From the NCBI GenBank assembly GCA_050694055.1, contig JBOGWX010000095.1, positions 1 to 47,948 of the forward strand: a stretch of DNA of 47,948 bases. Direction: 5' to 3'. The DNA is from WHSV01 sp050694055. Lineage in GTDB: Bacteria > Actinomycetota > CADDZG01 > WHSQ01. Below, piece by piece: positions 24,071 through 35,722 of this stretch; position 1 is the first letter of the stretch; the number at the start of each line of letters is the position of its first letter. The notes beneath the pieces are model-generated. The model did not search any database. It was not told the DNA's origin and saw nothing but the letters and a program-made list of their open reading frames with translations. A program made the translations under genes and the position numbers.

Positions 24071-25253
24071 CCGCTTTGTCCGTGCGCTCCCAGGTGAAGG
24101 ACTTGTCCGAGCGACCGAAGTGGCCGTAGCTGGCGGTGTTCTTATAGATCGGCCGCTTCAGGTCGAGGTCGCGAATGATCGCTGCGGGTCGCAGGTCGAA
24201 CAGCTCGCGAATCGCAGCATGGATTTTTGCGGGGTCAACGGTCTCGGTCCCGAACGTGTCTATCGAGATGGAGATCGGCGTCGCGACGCCGATCGCATAG
24301 GCGACCTGAACCTCGAAGCGGTCCGCAAGCCCGGCCGCCACGACGTTCTTGGCGATATGACGGCACGCGTACGCCGCGGACCTGTCCACCTTGGTGGGGT
24401 CCTTGCCGCTGAAGGCGCCCCCGCCGTGTCGCGCCATGCCTCCATAGGTGTCGATGATGATCTTGCGGCCGGTGAGCCCGGTGTCCGCGCGCGGTCCGCC
24501 GATCTCGAAGACGCCCGTGGGGTTGACGAGAACGCGCACGTCCTCGGCATCGAGGTTGGGTGGGATGAGCGGATCCACAACGTGCTGCATGAGGTCGGGC
24601 CGAAGAAGCGTGTCGATGTCGACGTTGGGCTGGTGCTGCGTGGAGACTACGATCGTATCGAGAGTCACCGGCTTGCGGCCGTCGTAACCGATCGTGACCT
24701 GGATCTTTCCATCGGGGCGCAGGTACGGCACCACACCCGCTTTGCGCACCTCACTGAGCCGTTGCGCCAGGCGGTGCGCCAGCCAGATCGGTGCCGGCAT
24801 CAGATCCTCGCTCTCCGTGCAGGCGAAACCGAACATCATGCCCTGGTCACCCGCCCCCTGATGAAGCTCGTCGTCGTTGGCGTCACCCATCCGCTCCTCG
24901 TACGCGTGGTCCACGCCTACCTTGATGTCGGGGCTCTGCTCCTGAATCACCACCGACACTCCGCAGGTCTCGCCGTCGAAACCGATCTTGGACGAGGTGT
25001 AGCCGACGTCGGTGATCGTGCGCCTCACGACCGATGGGATGTCAACGTAGGTCTCGGTCGTGATCTCGCCGGCCACGACTACGAGACCGGTCGTGACGAG
25101 CGTCTCGCACGCCACTCTGCCGTCGGGATCCTCCGCCAGGATCTCGTCCAGCACCGCGTCCGAGATCTGGTCGGCAAGCTTGTCGGGATGCCCCTCGGTT
25201 ACGGATTCGGACGTGAACAGTCTGAGATGGCCGTCGTTGATCATGGACGGCAT
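24045..25253 (-). CDS. metK: S-adenosylmethionine synthetase
   Basis: Makes SAM from methionine and ATP. 402 residues with LFTSESVTEGHPDKLADQISDAVLD, the GAGDQGMMFGFA nucleotide motif and GGGAFSGKDPTKVDRSAAY. Two ATGs are possible, at 25253 and three codons in at 25244 with a better-spaced AGGA; I use the first. The much longer open frame upstream runs through the divergent promoter region and is not coding. First gene of the metK-priA-def-fmt-rpe unit. No SAM riboswitch is seen in the 93-nt intergenic region. Confidence 0.97.
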   Translation of the reverse strand: MPSMINDGHLRLFTSESVTEGHPDKLADQISDAVLDEILAEDPDGRVACETLVTTGLVVVAGEITTETYVDIPSVVRRTITDVGYTSSKIGFDGETCGVSVVIQEQSPDIKVGVDHAYEERMGDANDDELHQGAGDQGMMFGFACTESEDLMPAPIWLAHRLAQRLSEVRKAGVVPYLRPDGKIQVTIGYDGRKPVTLDTIVVSTQHQPNVDIDTLLRPDLMQHVVDPLIPPNLDAEDVRVLVNPTGVFEIGGPRADTGLTGRKIIIDTYGGMARHGGGAFSGKDPTKVDRSAAYACRHIAKNVVAAGLADRFEVQVAYAIGVATPISISIDTFGTETVDPAKIHAAIRELFDLRPAAIIRDLDLKRPIYKNTASYGHFGRSDKSFTWERTDKADDLRRLAT

Positions 25254-25332
25254 CCTAGCCGAGCCCTCAACGTCTCCGGCGGATCGACTCCGAGTAGGGG
25301 GGATGCGGGAGGAACCGTCGGAAACTCTCCGT

Positions 25333-25338
25333 GATACT
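25333..25338 (+). promoter_or_regulatory. Candidate -10 of the zinc-ribbon/DUF2007-like gene
   Basis: GATACT ends 8 nt before the ATG at 25347; no Shine-Dalgarno is present, so a leaderless or nearly leaderless transcript is likely. No clear -35. Confidence 0.4.
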
Positions 25339-25346
25339 TGTGGGTC

Positions 25347-25763
25347 ATGGCTGTCTGCCCGGTGTGCGATGAGGTAATCCCCACGCAACACACCCGGTGC
25401 CCCGCTTGCGGCGCAGAGCTGGCCGATGAGCAGTCCGGCGACTCCGCCCGACTGCCAGGGGACTTTGTGTGCGAGATCTATCGAGGGGTCCCCGATGTCA
25501 AGCTTCATCTCCTGCGCTCGCTGCTCGAGGGCAGCGGCATCTCGATGCACGTTCAAACCATAGGGATGGGCCCCTGGACGGAGTTGGGAGGGCTCAGCGC
25601 CGTTACCGGAATGCCCAGCGAGCTGAATGCGGCGCGCATCCTGGTGCGCCGGCAAGATGTGGAGAGGGCCGAAGCTCTTCTGCGGGCGGCGGAATCCGGA
25701 GCCTTATCGCTGAGGGCTGAGGGACCCGGCGACAGGGGCGGTCCGCCACCGGCCGAGCCGTAG
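25347..25763 (+). CDS. Zinc-ribbon protein with DUF2007-like domain
   Basis: About 138 residues. An N-terminal zinc ribbon (CPVCDEVIPTQHTRCPAC, four cysteines, residues about 4-21) is joined to a C-terminal domain with the pattern EIYRGVPDVKLHLLRSLLEGSGI...LNAARILVRRQDVERAEALLR. That resembles the DUF2007 putative signal-transducing family, whose role is not established. No membrane segment. The ATG at 25347 is used; a TTG three codons earlier would sit in the promoter. Divergent from metK and convergent with coaBC. Confidence 0.8.
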   Translation: MAVCPVCDEVIPTQHTRCPACGAELADEQSGDSARLPGDFVCEIYRGVPDVKLHLLRSLLEGSGISMHVQTIGMGPWTELGGLSAVTGMPSELNAARILVRRQDVERAEALLRAAESGALSLRAEGPGDRGGPPPAEP

Positions 25764-25785
25764 GCCGAGGAATCTCAAAGACCTT

Positions 25786-25820
25786 GCTCACTTTGTTTCA
25801 CATAGCGAGACAAAGTGAGC
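25786..25820. repeat. Perfect 11-bp inverted repeat between convergent genes
   Basis: GCTCACTTTGT (25786-25796) and ACAAAGTGAGC (25810-25820) enclose a 13-nt loop; with one extra base the arms extend to CTT/AAG. The sequence is AT-richer than its surroundings. It may terminate transcription in both directions, but no U-tract follows, so a palindromic repeat element is the alternative. Confidence 0.7.
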
Positions 25821-25885
25821 GAAGTCGCTGCGACGTGCGAGCGTCAGACCGCGAAGACCGAGAGAAGTCGCGACGCGGTGCGTGG

Positions 25886-27139
25886 TCAACTCCGGCGCGC
25901 CAGAAGCTGTGCCACGCGATCGATCAGTGCGGCGGCCAGGGCCTCCTTGGACACCAGGCCCACGTCGTCGACCCCGTCTCCGGTCGCGATGACCGCTCGG
26001 TTGGTGCGGACTCCGAACCCCGAGTCGTGGGTGCCGACCTCGTTGGCGACGATCATGTCGGCGCCCTTTGCCTCGAGCTTGTGGCGAGCGAGGGCCTTGA
26101 GCTTCTCGACGTCCTCCACGGTCTCGGCTGCGAAACCGACGAGCACGCTGCCGGGTTTGCGGGCCTCGGGATGCGACCCGAGATCCGCGAGGATGTCGGG
26201 AGTCGGCTCGAGGGTGATCTCCGGAGGCCCCTCGGCCTTCTTCAGCTTCTTGGCGGCGTGGCTCACCGGCTTGAAGTCGGCGACGGCGGCGGCCTTCACG
26301 ACCACATCTGCGTCGGGAGCCGCGCTCAGGACCGCCGCGCGCATCTCGTCGGCGGTATGGACGTCCACCATCTCGATTCCCGGGGGCGGAATGAGATTGT
26401 TGGGACCCGCCACGAGCGTCACCTTGGCTCCCCTGCGCGCCGCCTCTTGGGCGATCGCCCAGCCCATCAGGCCGGACGAGCGGTTGCCGATGAAGCGCAC
26501 CGGGTCGATGGGCTCCTGCGTCCCCCCGGCGGTCACCACGACGCGCCTGCCCGACAGGTCTTGCGCACGGCCGATGGCGCCCAGGGCAACGGTGACGATC
26601 TCGTCGGGCTCGGCCATGCGACCAACGCCGGTGTCACCGGACATCAACGGCCCCGCATGCGGCCCGACCTGGATGACACCCCGCTCGGCCAGCGTCGCGA
26701 GGTTGGCGGCGGTGGCGGGATGCGCCCACATCTCCGCGTGCATCGCCGGGGCGACGACGATCGGGCACTGAACGGTGAGCAGAGTCGCCGAGAAGAGGTC
26801 GTCGGCCAGCCCGGCGGCCATCTTGGCCAGCGCGTTGGCCGTGGCGGGAGCCACCACGGCGAGGTCGGCGCCGCGCGCCAGCTCGACGTGAGGAGCGTCG
26901 GGCCCGTCGCCAAATAACTCTGTGGCGACCGCGTTGCCGGTCACCCCGGCGAAGGTCTGGTCACCTATGAAGCGCTCCGCCGAGCGGGTCATCACGACCC
27001 TGACGTCGGCCCCCAGCCGAGTGAGCGAGCGCGCCACCACCACAACCTTGTAGGCGGCAATACCCCCGCTGACGGCGAGGACGATCTTGTGGCCCCCGAC
27101 GTCGATGTCGGCGTGAGGGGGAACCCCGCGTGGGTCCAT
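25886..27139 (-). CDS. coaBC: Phosphopantothenoylcysteine synthetase/decarboxylase
   Basis: Two steps of coenzyme A synthesis. The N-terminal flavoprotein decarboxylase CoaC (about 15-190) has AVSGGIAAYKVV, the catalytic-His segment DAPHVELA and APAMHAEMW (PAMH in place of the common PAMN). The C-terminal CTP-dependent synthetase CoaB (about 200-417) has RVVVTAGGTQEPIDPVRFIGNRSSG and VKAAAVADFKP. 417 residues, normal. It begins 9 nt after rpoZ, the common gene pair. Confidence 0.96.
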   Translation of the reverse strand: MDPRGVPPHADIDVGGHKIVLAVSGGIAAYKVVVVARSLTRLGADVRVVMTRSAERFIGDQTFAGVTGNAVATELFGDGPDAPHVELARGADLAVVAPATANALAKMAAGLADDLFSATLLTVQCPIVVAPAMHAEMWAHPATAANLATLAERGVIQVGPHAGPLMSGDTGVGRMAEPDEIVTVALGAIGRAQDLSGRRVVVTAGGTQEPIDPVRFIGNRSSGLMGWAIAQEAARRGAKVTLVAGPNNLIPPPGIEMVDVHTADEMRAAVLSAAPDADVVVKAAAVADFKPVSHAAKKLKKAEGPPEITLEPTPDILADLGSHPEARKPGSVLVGFAAETVEDVEKLKALARHKLEAKGADMIVANEVGTHDSGFGVRTNRAVIATGDGVDDVGLVSKEALAAALIDRVAQLLARRS

Positions 27140-27148
27140 CGAAGGGTC

Positions 27149-27397
27149 TTACTTGATGCCGTCGGAGGTGCGCTCGTAAGAGATCTTGCCCTCGGCGATC
27201 TCCCGGAGCGCGATGGAAAGCGGCTTGGGAGCCCGGTCGGGGTTGAGGGGGATCTGTGGCGGGGTGTGCTCCCCGATCCCCTCGCCCAACTGGGTGAAGT
27301 AGGAGTTGATCTGGCGGCTGCGCTTGGCCGCGAGGATCACCAGCGTGTACTTCGAATCGACGTCATTGAGCAACGTCTCCATCTTCGGCTCGATCAT
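27149..27397 (-). CDS. rpoZ: RNA polymerase omega subunit
   Basis: 82 residues; assists RNA polymerase assembly. The conserved block KYTLVILAAKRSRQINSYF is followed by PLSIALREIAEGKISYER. Start at ATG 27397, with AAAGGA about 9 nt upstream; the in-frame extension upstream overlaps the end of gmk. Order gmk-rpoZ-coaBC is the usual one. Confidence 0.96.
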   Translation of the reverse strand: MIEPKMETLLNDVDSKYTLVILAAKRSRQINSYFTQLGEGIGEHTPPQIPLNPDRAPKPLSIALREIAEGKISYERTSDGIK

Positions 27398-27428
27398 CGG
27401 ATTAGTCCTTTCCCTCTGGCGCGCGAGG

Positions 27429-28007
27429 CTACGTTCGTTTGTGCGGTGCCTCCAGTATACGGAGGACCTCCGCAACCGCGTCCTCGATCCGGTCGTTGAC
27501 CACGATGTGGTCGTAGGCGCCCTTTTCCTTGACCTCGTCGTAGGCCGCCTGCACGCGCCGCCGGAGCGCGTCGGGGTCCTCGGTGCGCCTGCCTCGCAAC
27601 CGGCTGAACAGTTCCTCCAGCGACGGCGGTTCGATGAAGATGAGAATCGCGTCGGGACGCGCCCGTTTGACCGCGAGGGCCCCCTGGATGTCGAGCTCTA
27701 GAATGACGTCTCGTCCCGCCCTGAGGGCCTCCTCCACGGGCTCTCGTGGCGTCCCGTAGAAATGGTCGTAGACCACCGCGCTCTCGAGGAACTCTCCGTT
27801 GTCACGACCCGCGATGAAATCGCGCTCGCTTATGAAGTGGTAGTTGACCCCGTCGATCTCGCCCCTGCGAGCCGGCCGCGTGGTCGCCGAGACGGACAGC
27901 AAGACGTCAGGCCGGCGCCGGAGCACACCCGCAACGACCGTCCCCTTGCCGGCCCCAGAGGGTCCCGATATAACGAACAGACGACCGCGACCGGTCGAGT
28001 CGCTCAC
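27429..28007 (-). CDS. gmk: Guanylate kinase
   Basis: Phosphorylates GMP to GDP. 192 residues with the P-loop SGPSGAGKGT, the GMP-binding RPARRGEIDGVNYHFI and LELDIQGAL. The start is the GTG at 28007, preceded by GGGAGG 7 nt upstream. Lies 80 nt after mihF. Confidence 0.97.
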   Translation of the reverse strand: MSDSTGRGRLFVISGPSGAGKGTVVAGVLRRRPDVLLSVSATTRPARRGEIDGVNYHFISERDFIAGRDNGEFLESAVVYDHFYGTPREPVEEALRAGRDVILELDIQGALAVKRARPDAILIFIEPPSLEELFSRLRGRRTEDPDALRRRVQAAYDEVKEKGAYDHIVVNDRIEDAVAEVLRILEAPHKRT

Positions 28008-28087
28008 CTGGAGCCTCCCACTCAGTGCCCCGCAGCGTAGGTGGCCGGCGCGCTCTCGGTGCTGGCTCTAGGTACGCGACGGGACAC

Positions 28088-28405
28088 TTAGCGACGAGCA
28101 AACTCGGTGAGGAGGTTCTCCTTTTGCTTCGCGCCGAGACCTCTCATGCGACGGGACTCGGAGATGTCGAGCTTCTCCATGATCTTCCTCGCTCGCACTC
28201 TGCCCACCCCGGGAAGAGACTCGAGCACGGTGGACACCTTCATCTTGCCGACTATCTCGTCACTCGTCCGCTCGAGCAGTTCCCGCAGCGTCGTCCGGCC
28301 GCTCTTGAGCTGTTCCTTGAGCTCGGCTCTCTTGCGACGAGCGACCGCGGCCTTCTCCAACGCCTGCTTTCGTTGCTCGTCTGTAAGCGGAGGTGGCAAT
28401 GGCAT
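28088..28405 (-). CDS. mihF: Actinobacterial integration host factor
   Basis: Nucleoid-associated DNA-bending protein, required for phage integration in mycobacteria where it was found. 105 residues: a long basic N-terminal helix (ALEKAAVARRKRAELKEQLKSGR) followed by a helix-two-turn-helix region, with the GVGRVRARKIMEKLDISESRRMRGLG motif near the C-terminus. AGGGGGA lies about 7 nt before the ATG. Position between the pyr genes and gmk matches other Actinomycetota, which supports the phylum assignment. Confidence 0.95.
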   Translation of the reverse strand: MPLPPPLTDEQRKQALEKAAVARRKRAELKEQLKSGRTTLRELLERTSDEIVGKMKVSTVLESLPGVGRVRARKIMEKLDISESRRMRGLGAKQKENLLTEFARR

Positions 28406-28507
28406 ACAAGCGTCCCCCTGGTCGAAATCGATCGGTCACTGAGTGGAAGCACGTGGCCGGCGGCGTCCTGCATCGCTGAAGCTGCCACCTCGCTAGGGCC
28501 GTGCCGG

Positions 28508-28537
28508 AGTATAGGCACTCGGCCACGGCCCCCGCAA
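28508..28537 (-). promoter_or_regulatory. Probable mihF promoter
   Basis: TTGCGG (-35, 28537-28532) and TATACT (-10, 28513-28508) with an 18-nt spacer on the minus strand, about 100 nt upstream of mihF. The -35 lies within the hairpin that follows pyrE. Confidence 0.6.
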
Positions 28538-28545
28538 CGCGGGGC
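28528..28545 (-). terminator. Short GC hairpin after the pyr operon
   Basis: CCCCGC and GCGGGG separated by AAC, 44 nt after the pyrE stop. It has no U-tract, so termination would be weak or factor-assisted, and it overlaps the mihF -35. Confidence 0.35.
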
Positions 28546-28588
28546 ACCGTCCTTTCCCTGCTCATGCGCCGTTCTCTGGGATGGAGGA

Positions 28589-29170
28589 CTAACTTGTGAG
28601 GCGGCTGCTACCGGGATCGGTGATGGGTTCATGCCCCAGGCACAAAGGGCACGCTCCGGGGTCCCACGTGGGAGCGTCGAGCCGCAACAACGCCCGAAAG
28701 GGAACCGCGAAACCTGGAGGCGCGTCGCGGTCTCTGCGATCGATGAGCGCACCGACTCCGGCGACCGGGCTCTCCGACTCGTCGAGTAGGTCCAAGACCT
28801 CCCGGACGGAACCTCCGGTGGTGACGACGTCTTCCACCACGAGGACGCGCTCGCCGGGCTGCGTGGCGAAGCCCCGCCGCAGCACCATCGCTCCCTCCAC
28901 CCTCTCCGTGAAGATGAAGCGCGCGCCGGCTGCGAGTGCCGTCGTAAAGCCGAGTACCAGTGCGCCTACTGCCGGGCTGACGACGACCTCGAACTTGCCT
29001 TCGAACGAGCGGGCGATGGCCTCACCGAGATTGCGGGCTACCGCGGGATGCTCGAGCACGCGGAACTTCTGTGCGTAGACGTCACTGTGCCGCCCCGACG
29101 CAAGGCGAAAGTGACCGCGCTGCACCGCGCCCGTGCGTTCGAGCAGCTCCAGGACGGCTCCCGGCTTCAT
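28589..29170 (-). CDS. pyrE: Orotate phosphoribosyltransferase
   Basis: Converts orotate and PRPP to OMP. 193 residues with RLASGRHSDVYAQKFRVLEHP at the substrate site, RFIFTERVEGAM and the PRPP motif VLVVEDVVTTGGS. The ATG at 29170 overlaps the pyrF stop as ATGA; the longer frame upstream lies inside pyrF. A C-terminal stretch with GACPLC and an H a few residues on could bind metal; such tails occur in this branch. Last gene of the pyr operon. Confidence 0.96.
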   Translation of the reverse strand: MKPGAVLELLERTGAVQRGHFRLASGRHSDVYAQKFRVLEHPAVARNLGEAIARSFEGKFEVVVSPAVGALVLGFTTALAAGARFIFTERVEGAMVLRRGFATQPGERVLVVEDVVTTGGSVREVLDLLDESESPVAGVGALIDRRDRDAPPGFAVPFRALLRLDAPTWDPGACPLCLGHEPITDPGSSRLTS

Positions 29171-29937
29171 GCTCGCTCTTGCTCTGCGGTCTCGCCCAGC
29201 CGAACCCGCTCTTGCTCTGCGGTCTCGCCCAGCCGACCCCGCGTTTCTTGCGTCCCGAGCGATGCCAGGATGCCGGCGGCGGCGGCTTTGGGGTCGGGCG
29301 CCGAGGTTATCGGCCGTCCGATGACCAGCAGGTCCGCGCCGGCGTCGAGGGCCGCGCGCGGGTCCAGCGTCCGGCGTTGATCGTCTGTTTTCGAGGCCGC
29401 CGGGCGAATCCCGGGAACGACCAGTTCGGGTGCGCTGCCGAAGCGAGCCCGCACGGCCGCGAGCTCCAGTGGCGAGCAAACGAGCCCGTCCGCTCCGGCC
29501 TCCAATGCCCGCTCCGCCAGCCGCAGCACCGCATCGACCGCCGGTCCGGCCAGCCCCAGTTGGGCGAGCTCTGCGTCGTCGAGGCTGGTGAGGATCGTCA
29601 CGGCCAGGACCCTCAGGTCACTCCCGGCCGCACCCACGGCCGCTTTGACCATGTCGAAGCCTCCCGCCGCATGCACGGTCACGTAGCGCGCGCCGAGGCC
29701 GGTGATCGAGGCCGTTGCCCCCTCGACCTGGGCGGGTATGTCATGCAGCTTGGCGTCCACGAACACCGGACGGACGCGGCCGAGCTCTCCGACGAGCTCG
29801 GTTCCGGCTCCGTAGAGTGTGGTCAAACCGACCTTGTACATACCGACGGAGGACGCGACCGCGCCGGCAACCCGGCGCACCCGTTCCGCATCGACGAAGT
29901 CGAGGGCCACACAGATTGGATTAGGGGTGGCGCGCAT
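29167..29937 (-). CDS. pyrF: Orotidine 5'-phosphate decarboxylase with repeated C-terminus
   Basis: Last step to UMP. 256 residues; catalytic FVDAKLHDIPAQV (Asp, Lys and Asp of the DxKxxD pattern), VTVHAAGG and the phosphate loop LVVPGIRP...LVIGRPIT. The last 22 residues are two copies of an RLGETAEQER unit, beyond the normal end of the barrel. The start at 29937 overlaps the pyrD stop as TGATG; the open frame upstream of it runs antisense-free through pyrD and pyrK but is not coding. Confidence 0.95.
   Translation of the reverse strand: MRATPNPICVALDFVDAERVRRVAGAVASSVGMYKVGLTTLYGAGTELVGELGRVRPVFVDAKLHDIPAQVEGATASITGLGARYVTVHAAGGFDMVKAAVGAAGSDLRVLAVTILTSLDDAELAQLGLAGPAVDAVLRLAERALEAGADGLVCSPLELAAVRARFGSAPELVVPGIRPAASKTDDQRRTLDPRAALDAGADLLVIGRPITSAPDPKAAAAGILASLGTQETRGRLGETAEQERVRLGETAEQERA
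29175..29240 (-). repeat. Two 33-bp tandem repeats at the pyrF 3' end
   Basis: 29175-29207 and 29208-29240 are near-identical (GCTCTTGCTCTGCGGTCTCG at the start of each) and keep frame. They encode an 11-residue acidic/basic unit repeated twice at the end of PyrF. Confidence 0.9.
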
Positions 29938-30863
29938 CAACCCTCGGTCTTCACGGCACCTACGAGCTCGGTCACCGAGGCAACGTGGTGGCGATCCATG
30001 TACTCGTCTATGCCTTTCGTGACGTCCATCGACGAGCGTGCGTTGACGAAGTTGGCGGTGCCGACCGCAACTGCGCTGGCCCCCGCAAGGATGAGCTCGA
30101 GAGCGTCTTCCGCCGTGGAGACCCCGCCCTGACCGATGATCGGGACATGGGGGAAGGTGTTGTGCACCTCCCATACCGCACGGACCGCGACGGGGCGGAT
30201 GGCCGGCCCCGAGAGTCCCCCCGTCACGCCCGCGAGCTTGGGGCGGCGGTGTTCGACGTCTATGGCCATTCCGAACAAGGTGTTGATCAGTGACAGTCCG
30301 TCCGCCCCGGCGTCGATGGCGGCCGACGCGATCTCGATAAGCGACGTGACGTTCGGAGACAGCTTGGGAAAGATCGCCGTCTTCGGCAGAGCCTTCCTGA
30401 CACCGGCCACGACCGCCGCGGTCGACTCCGCGCTGTGGCTGAACATGTTGTTGCGATCCTCGAGGTTGGGACACGAGATGTTGACCTCTACGGCCGTCAT
30501 CCCGCGTCCTCCCGTCCGGAGCTTGTCCGCCACCTTCACGTACTCCTCGACCGTGTTGCCCGCGATCGAGGCGAACACCGCCGCCTTCTGCTTCAACAAC
30601 CACGGCAGGTCGGTCGAGATGAAGTGGTCGACGCCCTTGTTCTGGATCCCGATGGCGTTGAGCATCCCCGAGGGCGTCTCGCACATGCGCGGCGTGGGTT
30701 GGCCTTTCCACGGGGACAGCGTCGTAGATTTCACAATGACCCCGCCGAGCTCGCGCAGCTCGATGAAAAAGCTCCCCTCCCGCCCGGCCCCGAAGGTTCC
30801 CGAGGCGACGAGCACAGGGCTCTTCAGCTCGACCCCCGCCAGCTTGATAGAGAGATCGGCCAT
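29937..30863 (-). CDS. pyrD: Dihydroorotate dehydrogenase, class 1B catalytic subunit
   Basis: Oxidises dihydroorotate to orotate with FMN. 308 residues; starts LSIKLAGVELKSPVLVASGTFG, has the active-site Cys in VEVNISCPN, and the FMN phosphate loop in PIIGQGGVSTAEDALELILAGASAVAVGTA. Class 1B is indicated by the sequence and by pyrK next to it, so electrons go to NAD. Three nucleotides after pyrK. Confidence 0.97.
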   Translation of the reverse strand: MADLSIKLAGVELKSPVLVASGTFGAGREGSFFIELRELGGVIVKSTTLSPWKGQPTPRMCETPSGMLNAIGIQNKGVDHFISTDLPWLLKQKAAVFASIAGNTVEEYVKVADKLRTGGRGMTAVEVNISCPNLEDRNNMFSHSAESTAAVVAGVRKALPKTAIFPKLSPNVTSLIEIASAAIDAGADGLSLINTLFGMAIDVEHRRPKLAGVTGGLSGPAIRPVAVRAVWEVHNTFPHVPIIGQGGVSTAEDALELILAGASAVAVGTANFVNARSSMDVTKGIDEYMDRHHVASVTELVGAVKTEG

Positions 30864-30866
30864 CGT

Positions 30867-31861
30867 TCAGTTCCCCGGAGGGGGATGTTCGCCGGCGGAG
30901 TCGTCGAAACTTCCCTGAGAGACGGCGAGACCCGCGGTGGACAACTCGGCCTGGTCGTCGGCCACCGGCGCGGCCGTGCCGTTCCACACGACCGAGGCGC
31001 CGTTGAACACCGGGCCTTCGGTGCACGAGCGGGCGTAGATGATCTCGTGCTCGCCTTCCTGGTTCTTCGACTTGTCGTCCTGACCTCGGCTCGAGCGTCC
31101 CGAACGCCCCGCGCGATTGCTCTGTGCACCGCTCTTCTTCTTGACCCTCAACGGCATCACGCAGGTCATGCACACCCCGTAGCCGCAGGCCATCAGCTCT
31201 TCCACGGCGACCTGCACGGGGAGGCCGTGGGCGACGCCCATCTGGGTCACCGCTTCAAGCATCGGATGCGGGCCACACGCGTAAACGATCTCGGTCTCGC
31301 AGCGCGCGATGGTTTCGTCGAGCACATCCGTCACGCGTCCCTGGTCGCCCGTGCTCCCGTCCTCGGTTACAACGCGCGCAATCGATGCCAGGCGACGAAC
31401 CTCGATGGGGTTCAACAGAAAACGATTGCTGCGCGCGCCCAGGATGACGTCGACGCGATGACCGTCGTTGCGAAGGTCGTCGGCGAGAAAGAAAAGCGGT
31501 GCGGCGCCGATGCCTCCGCCCACCAGCAAGCAGTGGGCACGGCCCTTGGGAAGGGCGAAGCCGCGCCCCAGCGGACCCACGAGGTCCACCATCATGTGAG
31601 GCCTAAGCTGCGAGAGGTACTGCGTGCCTGCGCCGCGAATGTCGAACACGATCTCGATGGTCGAGGCCCAACCGCCGCGCTTGTGCACGCGGTAGACGGA
31701 GAAGGGGCGGCGTAGGATGTGAGCGCTACCCTCGCCGCAGAGGACGTTGATGAACTGCCCCGGCTGGATCTTCTCGCCGATCTCCGGCGCCACTATGGTC
31801 AGGGAGTGATAGTGCTCGCCGTACTTCTTGTGCCCGAGCACCTCGCCCCTCGTCAGCAGCA

Positions 31862-31862
<1 letters not shown>
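30867..31862 (-). CDS. pyrK: Dihydroorotate dehydrogenase electron-transfer subunit with inserted linker
   Basis: Carries FAD and a [2Fe-2S] cluster that pass electrons from PyrD to NAD. 331 residues: FAD domain with HILRRPFSVYRV, NAD domain with CLLVGGGIGAAPLFFL and YACGPHPML, and cluster ligands Cys226, Cys231, Cys234 (ACGYGVCMTC) and Cys280 (ARSC). The last spacing is 46 residues instead of about 15; the extra 30 or so (about 238-271) are Lys/Arg/Ser/Gly-rich and probably disordered. A C-terminal tail of about 40 residues is also present. The GTG start overlaps the carB stop (TAGTG). Confidence 0.95.
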
Positions 31863-35158
<3,296 letters not shown>

Positions 35159-35193
35159 CTACGACTCTCCGAAGGCTCGTCTGTCGTTTGCGG

Positions 35194-35577
35194 TCACGAC
35201 CCTTTGCCTCCTTCGTCGTAGTTGACGATCTCGATGCGGTTTCCCGCGGGATCGCGTGTGAAGAAGCGATGGCGACCGGCAATGGGCCGGGCCTGTTCGA
35301 TATGGAAACCCGCGCTGCGCAGCCGTGTCACGGCGCCCGTGAAGTCGTTTACTTCGAGGGCGAAGTGAGCCGTCGGGGGTGGATTGTGCGCGTCGCGCGA
35401 GACGTGGAGCTGTCCCCTGCCCACCTGAAACCAGCCGCCCGCAGAACGGGTGCCGGCGGGTTTGTCGAGCCGCTTCAGTCCGAGACATTCCTCGTAGAAC
35501 TCGAGGACGGCGGTCTCCAGCTCTTCCGGAGTCGTGACGTTGACGTGATCGAAGCCCTCGACGGTGACGCCGTTCAT
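35194..35577 (-). CDS. VOC-family (glyoxalase/dioxygenase fold) protein
   Basis: 127 residues in two beta-alpha-beta-beta-beta modules. Metal-ligand-like positions are seen in GFDHVNVTTP (His), TAHFALEV (His) and NRIEIVNY (Glu). The fold covers glyoxalase I, extradiol dioxygenases, fosfomycin-resistance enzymes and epimerases, so the substrate cannot be named. It is inserted in the pyr operon between carA and carB, reads in the same direction and is presumably cotranscribed; any link to pyrimidine metabolism is unproven. Confidence 0.85.
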   Translation of the reverse strand: MNGVTVEGFDHVNVTTPEELETAVLEFYEECLGLKRLDKPAGTRSAGGWFQVGRGQLHVSRDAHNPPPTAHFALEVNDFTGAVTRLRSAGFHIEQARPIAGRHRFFTRDPAGNRIEIVNYDEGGKGS

Positions 35578-35614
35578 CGTCGCCTCCGCCCCCGGCTCCG
35601 CCTGGATCCTCCGG

Positions 35615-35722
35615 TCACTTGCGGGCGGCCCCCTTGGCCTCGGCCCGGCGCCGGTCGCGCTCCTTCTTCTTTCGCTGCCGGTCTTTCTTCCAGCGGGCCG
35701 ACCTGCGGTCTCCGCGCGCCAT
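35615..35722 (-). CDS. Small basic protein of 35 residues between carA and the VOC gene
   Basis: ATG at 35722, preceded by AAGGAGG 5 nt upstream, the strongest ribosome-binding site in this part of the operon, and TGA at 35615. The product begins MARGDRRSARWKKD and is about half Arg and Lys, with acidic residues interspersed (helical, no Cys, no membrane segment). It lies 34 nt after carA and 37 nt before the VOC start. I do not recognise it with certainty, but the motif and spacing look like a genuine gene. An RNA-binding or ribosome-associated role is possible; no function is claimed. Confidence 0.65.
   Translation of the reverse strand: MARGDRRSARWKKDRQRKKKERDRRRAEAKGAARK

Noticed and set aside
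25254..25346. SAM riboswitch upstream of metK
   Set aside because: The intergenic region is only 93 nt, contains the divergent promoter and shows none of the conserved SAM-aptamer strands.
25254..25655. Extension of metK upstream of 25253
   Set aside because: It runs across the divergent promoter and the zinc-ribbon gene and has no MetK homology.
29938..31173. An in-frame extension of pyrF through pyrD and into pyrK
   Set aside because: The PyrF domain begins at 29937 in a TGATG overlap; the extension is low-complexity Arg/Gly-rich shadow sequence.
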